This document shows, in pieces, positions 60,836 to 64,000 of a stretch of 64,000 bases of DNA. This stretch comes from Taklimakanibacter lacteus. GTDB lineage: Bacteria > Pseudomonadota > Alphaproteobacteria > Rhizobiales > Aestuariivirgaceae. The DNA is taken from the NCBI GenBank assembly GCA_003576695.1, contig QOZQ01000014.1, positions 114,943 to 178,942 of the forward strand. Reading direction: 5' to 3'. Within the stretch, counting starts at the first letter, position 1, and every line of letters begins with the position of its first letter. The position numbers and the translations under genes are program-made. Under the pieces are notes generated by a model, which saw nothing but the letters and a program-made list of their open reading frames with translations, was not told the DNA's origin and did not search any database.

Positions 60836-62050
60836 TCATCCCTTGATGAGCGGCCTCAGCTGTTGGCCCGGGTCGGCCAGCACGTCGGCTGGCGGCTTTA
60901 TTCCCTTGGCGATCATCATCTCGGCGAGCTTGATGTCGCGTGCAATGGCGTTGCCCGGGCCGATGCCGCTCGCCCCGGCAAGCGTGCCGTCCTCGGCGAG
61001 ATGGAAGAGAATGAGAGTATCCTCATTCGGCTTGCGGGCGACGGTCACCGGCCCCATTTCCGCAAAGCCCGCAATCTGCAGGCCGAGCTCATACTGATCG
61101 GACCAGAACCACGGAACCGTAATATGCTCTTTTGCACCGCCCAGCATGTTCTCCACCGCCGTCGCCGCCTGGTCCTGGGCCGAGCGCCAGGCTTCAAGCC
61201 TTATGCGGCGGTTGGCGAGCCTGGCATGCAGGAATGACGCGCAATCCCCTGCCGCATAGATGTCGGGAGCCGATGTGCGCATATGCTGGTCGCAGGCGAT
61301 GCCATTGTCGATGGCAAGCCCCGCGGAAGCGGCAAGCGTCGTTTCGGGCACGGCACCTACGCCGGAGATGATGGTGTCGGCCGGCAGCACGCGTCCGTCG
61401 GCGAGATGGACCGCATCCTGGCTCAAATGCGACAGGCCAACACCCGTCAGCACCGTGACCCCTGCTTTTTCATGGCGCGCATGGACAATCGCGGCAATCG
61501 CTTCCGGCACGCCGCGCATGAGGATGCGGGGCTGGGCCTCGATGAGCGTCACATGGCAGCCACGCTTCGCGGCCGACGAGGCCAGCTCCAGACCGATGAA
61601 CCCGCCGCCGATGACGACGATATTTCGTCCCGCGACGAAACGCTGGCGCAGGGCGAGGGAATCCTCATGATTGCGCAAGGTCAGCGCATGCTCGATGCCT
61701 GGAATGGGCAAAGTGCGGGGCTTGGCCCCGGTGGCGATCAGGAGCTTGTCATAGCTGACGCTTGATCCATCGCTCAGCGCAACGACCTTTTCACGGGGAT
61801 CGATGCCGGTCGCGGCGATCCCCTTGCGGACATCGACCTTGAGCTCGCGGGCGATCGTCTCATCCATGAGCCAGACCGGCTGCGGTTCATCTTCCTGCGT
61901 GATCGAGGCTTTGGACAGAGGCGGGCGGTCATAGGGCAGCAGATATTCATCGCCGAGGAGAGTGATGGCTTCGGTGTAGCCGTTCGCGCGCAAATTGATG
62001 CAGGCGCGCGCCCCCGCCATGCCGGCGCCAATGATGACGATGGAATTCAT
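60836..62050 (-). CDS. FAD-dependent ferredoxin reductase-type oxidoreductase
   Basis: 404 residues from ATG 62050 with GGAAGG upstream; ATG 62059 is alternative. FAD motif VIIGAGMAGARACINLR (about 5-21), NAD motif IVVIGGGFIGLELASSAAKRG, GATG-equivalent LLIATGAKPRTLP and the second FAD contact DIYAAGDCASF are intact, as is the C-terminal dimer segment PWFWSDQYELGLQIAG. Members reduce ferredoxins of oxygenase systems. No ferredoxin or oxygenase gene is nearby, so the partner is unknown. It precedes iolG by 32 bp. Confidence 0.9.
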   Translation of the reverse strand: MNSIVIIGAGMAGARACINLRANGYTEAITLLGDEYLLPYDRPPLSKASITQEDEPQPVWLMDETIARELKVDVRKGIAATGIDPREKVVALSDGSSVSYDKLLIATGAKPRTLPIPGIEHALTLRNHEDSLALRQRFVAGRNIVVIGGGFIGLELASSAAKRGCHVTLIEAQPRILMRGVPEAIAAIVHARHEKAGVTVLTGVGLSHLSQDAVHLADGRVLPADTIISGVGAVPETTLAASAGLAIDNGIACDQHMRTSAPDIYAAGDCASFLHARLANRRIRLEAWRSAQDQAATAVENMLGGAKEHITVPWFWSDQYELGLQIAGFAEMGPVTVARKPNEDTLILFHLAEDGTLAGASGIGPGNAIARDIKLAEMMIAKGIKPPADVLADPGQQLRPLIKG

Positions 62051-62103
62051 TCGACGCACCTTCCTGTCCCGGACGCTTGTGGATTCTATCCGGACAGTCT
62101 TCT

Positions 62104-62138
62104 AGCGCATCGCGCCGAAAAGTGCGAAGCGACTTTTT
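62104..62138. repeat. Short intergenic repeat/hairpin GCGCATCGCGCCGAAAAGT...ACTTTTT
   Basis: AAAAGT-GCGAAGCG-ACTTTTT within a GCATCGCGCCGAAAAGT stretch resembles a common Hyphomicrobiales intergenic repeat. It lies between the SDR and FAD-reductase genes (same strand), where it could attenuate read-through. A T-run follows only on the plus strand, so its role is uncertain. Confidence 0.4.
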
Positions 62139-62188
62139 CTTGCATAAAAACAATCATATAGGGCGCCGAGGCATCGGAGCCTGCGGTA

Positions 62189-62938
62189 TCAATAGGTCGC
62201 CCTGCCTCCCGAGACGTCGAACACCGCACCCGTCGAAAAGGAGCACTCCTCGCTGGCGAGCCAGGTGACGAGGCTCGTCACTTCGTCGACGAGGCCGAAG
62301 CGTCCCATCGGGATCTTCGACAGCATGAAGTCGATATGGGTCTGGCTCATCTGGTCGAAGATCGGGGTCTTGACCGCGGCCGGCGTCACGCAATTGACCG
62401 TGATCTTCGACTTGGCCAGCTCCTTTCCGAGCGACTTGGTGAGGCCGATCACCGCCGCCTTCGAGGTCGAATAGGCGGAGGCATTCGGATTGCCCTCCTT
62501 GCCGGCGACGGAGGCGATATTGACGATGCGCCCATAGCCGCTCTTCTGCATCTCGGGCACGATGGCGCGGCAGCAATAGAAGACGCCATTCACATTGATG
62601 TCGATCACCTGGCGCCATTTGTCCGGCGGATAATCCCACATCGTTGCATTGGGCCCGGTGATGGCAGCGCTCGTCACCAGGATGTCGATCTGCCGGAAGG
62701 CCTTCACCGTCTCGGCGACCGCCCTCGTGACGCTCGTCTCATCGCTGACATCGACCGTCACGCTGTGTGCTTGGCTGCCGATCGCATCCGCCGCCTTGGC
62801 GCCGGCCTCCGCATTGAGGTCCCAGATGCAGGCCTTGCCGCCTTCCGCCACGATGCGGTGGGCGACCGCGACACCGATCCCGGATGCTCCCCCGGTAATG
62901 ACGGCGACCCGCCCCTTGAATCTCTCGGCAAACTGCAT
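62189..62938 (-). CDS. Short-chain dehydrogenase (sugar/polyol or 3-oxoacyl type)
   Basis: 249 residues. SDR motifs TGGASGIG (about 15-22), TSAAITGPNATMWDY (NAAG equivalent), INVNGVFYCCRA, SVAGKEGNPNASAYSTSKAA (Ser/Tyr/Lys) and a closing SFSTGAVFDVSGG. The pattern is close to SDRs that oxidise deoxy-sugar acids or polyols in catabolic clusters. It leads the minus-strand array with IolG, aldolase and the TRAP transporter. Divergent from the DJ-1/PfpI gene. Confidence 0.9.
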   Translation of the reverse strand: MQFAERFKGRVAVITGGASGIGVAVAHRIVAEGGKACIWDLNAEAGAKAADAIGSQAHSVTVDVSDETSVTRAVAETVKAFRQIDILVTSAAITGPNATMWDYPPDKWRQVIDINVNGVFYCCRAIVPEMQKSGYGRIVNIASVAGKEGNPNASAYSTSKAAVIGLTKSLGKELAKSKITVNCVTPAAVKTPIFDQMSQTHIDFMLSKIPMGRFGLVDEVTSLVTWLASEECSFSTGAVFDVSGGRATY

Positions 62939-63071
62939 GGCGTCCTCTGTCTTGTCCAGGTGGCCGGGACAATTTCATGCGAACGCCTTGAGTGCAAGCG
63001 ATTAAACGCGTGACCGGCATTCCGGAATATGAGAGACTTCCCGATAAAGTATGACAATTGGGAGGACCACC

Positions 63072-63824
63072 ATGAACAAGCCCGTTCAGCCCACGCCCGC
63101 CGGCGATGCCGCCGTCATCCGCGTGCAGCAATTCGAATCTCCGGCCGGCGTGCCGCTGCTCTCGACGCAGATGCTTGCCACCGCCGATGGCGAGCTCAAT
63201 CGCGAGCTCAATCATTTTCTGTTCGACCCGCCCTCCAACCCGAACCTGCTCAAGGGCAGGAAGATCGCCATCTGTTGCACCAATGGCGTCGAAGAGGTGG
63301 AGATCCTCGGCGCCCATCGCTGGTTGAGCGAGCACGGCGCCACCGTCCATGTCGTGGCGCCCAAGGCCGGTCCCCTGCCGCCGGGCTATGGCGTGAAGAT
63401 GCCGCCGATTGCCGAGACGCATGTGCTCGCCATCAGGCTCATGGAGAATGGCGGCTGGCTCAAGATCGACCAGTATGTCGAGACCGCCAAGGCGTCTGAT
63501 TATGACGCGATCATCCTGCCCGGCGGTTGCTGGAACCCGGATTTCCTGCGCGCCGACAAGAACGCCATCGCCTTCGTTCAGGACATGTACAAGGCCGGCA
63601 AGCCGGTCTGCGGCATCTGCCATGGCCCCTGGGTGCTGATCAGCGCCAGGCTGCTCAAGGGCAAGAAGGCGACGGCGGTATGGAACATCCACATCGATCT
63701 CGAAAATGCCGGCGCCACCGTGATCGACGAGCCGGTGGTCGTCGACGGCAACCTCATCACCGCCCGCTTCCCCTATGACCTGCCGCGCATGGTGCAGGCA
63801 CTGGTGAAACAGCTGGTGGGATAG
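63072..63824 (+). CDS. DJ-1/PfpI-family protein
   Basis: 250 residues from ATG 63072 with GGGAGG upstream. The DJ-1/PfpI domain (about 66-248) has IAICCTNGVEEVEILGAHRWL (acidic residue at the nucleophile elbow), YDAIILPGGCWNPDFLRADK and the elbow cysteine in CGICHGPWVL. The histidine after Cys matches the PfpI/protein-deglycase pattern. An extra N-terminal 65 residues is longer than in PfpI. It may act on reactive sugar-derived aldehydes, fitting the adjacent sugar genes, but the function is inferred. Confidence 0.87.
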   Translation: MNKPVQPTPAGDAAVIRVQQFESPAGVPLLSTQMLATADGELNRELNHFLFDPPSNPNLLKGRKIAICCTNGVEEVEILGAHRWLSEHGATVHVVAPKAGPLPPGYGVKMPPIAETHVLAIRLMENGGWLKIDQYVETAKASDYDAIILPGGCWNPDFLRADKNAIAFVQDMYKAGKPVCGICHGPWVLISARLLKGKKATAVWNIHIDLENAGATVIDEPVVVDGNLITARFPYDLPRMVQALVKQLVG

Positions 63825-63850
63825 TTCACCTCATCATCCCGCGAAAGAAC

Positions 63851-63872
63851 GTCATCCCGGCGAAAGCCGGGA
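63851..63872. repeat. Dispersed inverted repeat (family A), single arm
   Basis: The 22-mer GTCATCCCGGCGAAAGCCGGGA, identical to the left arm at 42131-42152 and followed by similar CCCTTGAA sequence. It lies 27 bp after the DJ-1/PfpI stop. The remaining sequence to the window end shows no supported gene. Confidence 0.85.
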
Positions 63873-64000
63873 CCCCTTGAATAGTCGCCCGTGAAGAAGC
63901 TGATTTCAAGCTGGGATAAGCCGGGGCCGGGGATTGTGGAGCGTGTCAGTCTCCCCATCAGCTTGGGCAAAGCCGATCAGCCGGGCGAGGCATAGGCACC

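Noticed and set aside
63773..64000. 65-codon minus-strand frame and other frames at the window end
   Set aside because: It overlaps the DJ-1/PfpI gene end and the family-A repeat, has no ribosome site and no domain; the last 60 bp may belong to a gene outside the window but this cannot be shown.

Overview
The window is chromosomal DNA from an alphaproteobacterium, most likely of the order Hyphomicrobiales (Rhizobiales). The grounds are a high-GC sequence with GTG/TTG starts and ATGA/GTGA overlaps, a meso-diaminopimelate-type MurE (DNPR motif), an rsmH-ftsL-ftsI-murE-murF cluster next to a class A RNase P RNA, an ArsR-methyltransferase fusion beside metF, and dispersed palindromic repeats of the kind common in that order. 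The genus cannot be fixed from the sequence alone.

Layout. 1-5.0 kb (minus strand) is the start of the division/cell-wall cluster: rsmH, ftsL, ftsI, murE and the first 162 codons of murF, with rnpB just upstream (5.2-5.6 kb) and no mraZ. 5.7-12.2 kb holds small membrane and exported proteins of unknown function (one with an Ivy-like motif), an AmpD-type amidase with a peptidoglycan-binding domain, a TerB-DnaJ co-chaperone, a HIT protein and an extensin-like lipoprotein. 12.3-15.3 kb carries mlaA followed by three tandem mlaC-like genes, all with twin-arginine-like signals, but no mlaFEDB. 15.5-17.4 kb is an ArsR-methyltransferase fusion plus metF. 17.4-18.7 kb is a scar of mobile DNA: a 183-bp copy of the 3' end of a glutathione S-transferase (GST) gene, an IS110-family relic, one AT-richer exported-protein gene and a tandem repeat. 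The intact GST gene follows.

19.4-31.5 kb is mixed: a PlsC-like acyltransferase, tam, an acyl-CoA dehydrogenase with a divergent HxlR regulator, a complete polar amino-acid ABC transporter with a divergent TetR regulator and an 18-bp perfect palindrome between them, ettA, terC and a lipid kinase. 31.6-42.1 kb is catabolic: two hydantoinase/oxoprolinase A genes (one with its B partner and an SRPBCC-like protein), a UxaA-type sugar-acid dehydratase, LysE, a GntR regulator and an aldo/keto reductase. 42.4-51.6 kb joins kynureninase, a RutA-like flavin monooxygenase, a HisC-like aminotransferase, a complete branched-chain-type ABC transporter (SBP, LivG, LivF, LivH, LivM) and an SDR.

52.1-62.9 kb is a long run of eleven genes on the minus strand: SDR, FAD reductase, IolG-like dehydrogenase, DapA-family aldolase/lyase, GntR, a complete TRAP transporter, and a sugar ABC SBP with two permeases but no ATPase. 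Together they look like uptake and oxidation of a sugar acid or polyol under GntR control. A DJ-1/PfpI protein closes the window.

The most unusual structures are a palindromic element inserted exactly at the livF/livH junction, flanked by a 21-bp duplication of the livH start and crossed by an open frame that keeps ATGA overlaps at both ends, and the IS110/GST scar. No CRISPR array, tRNA gene, prophage or obvious new defence system was seen.
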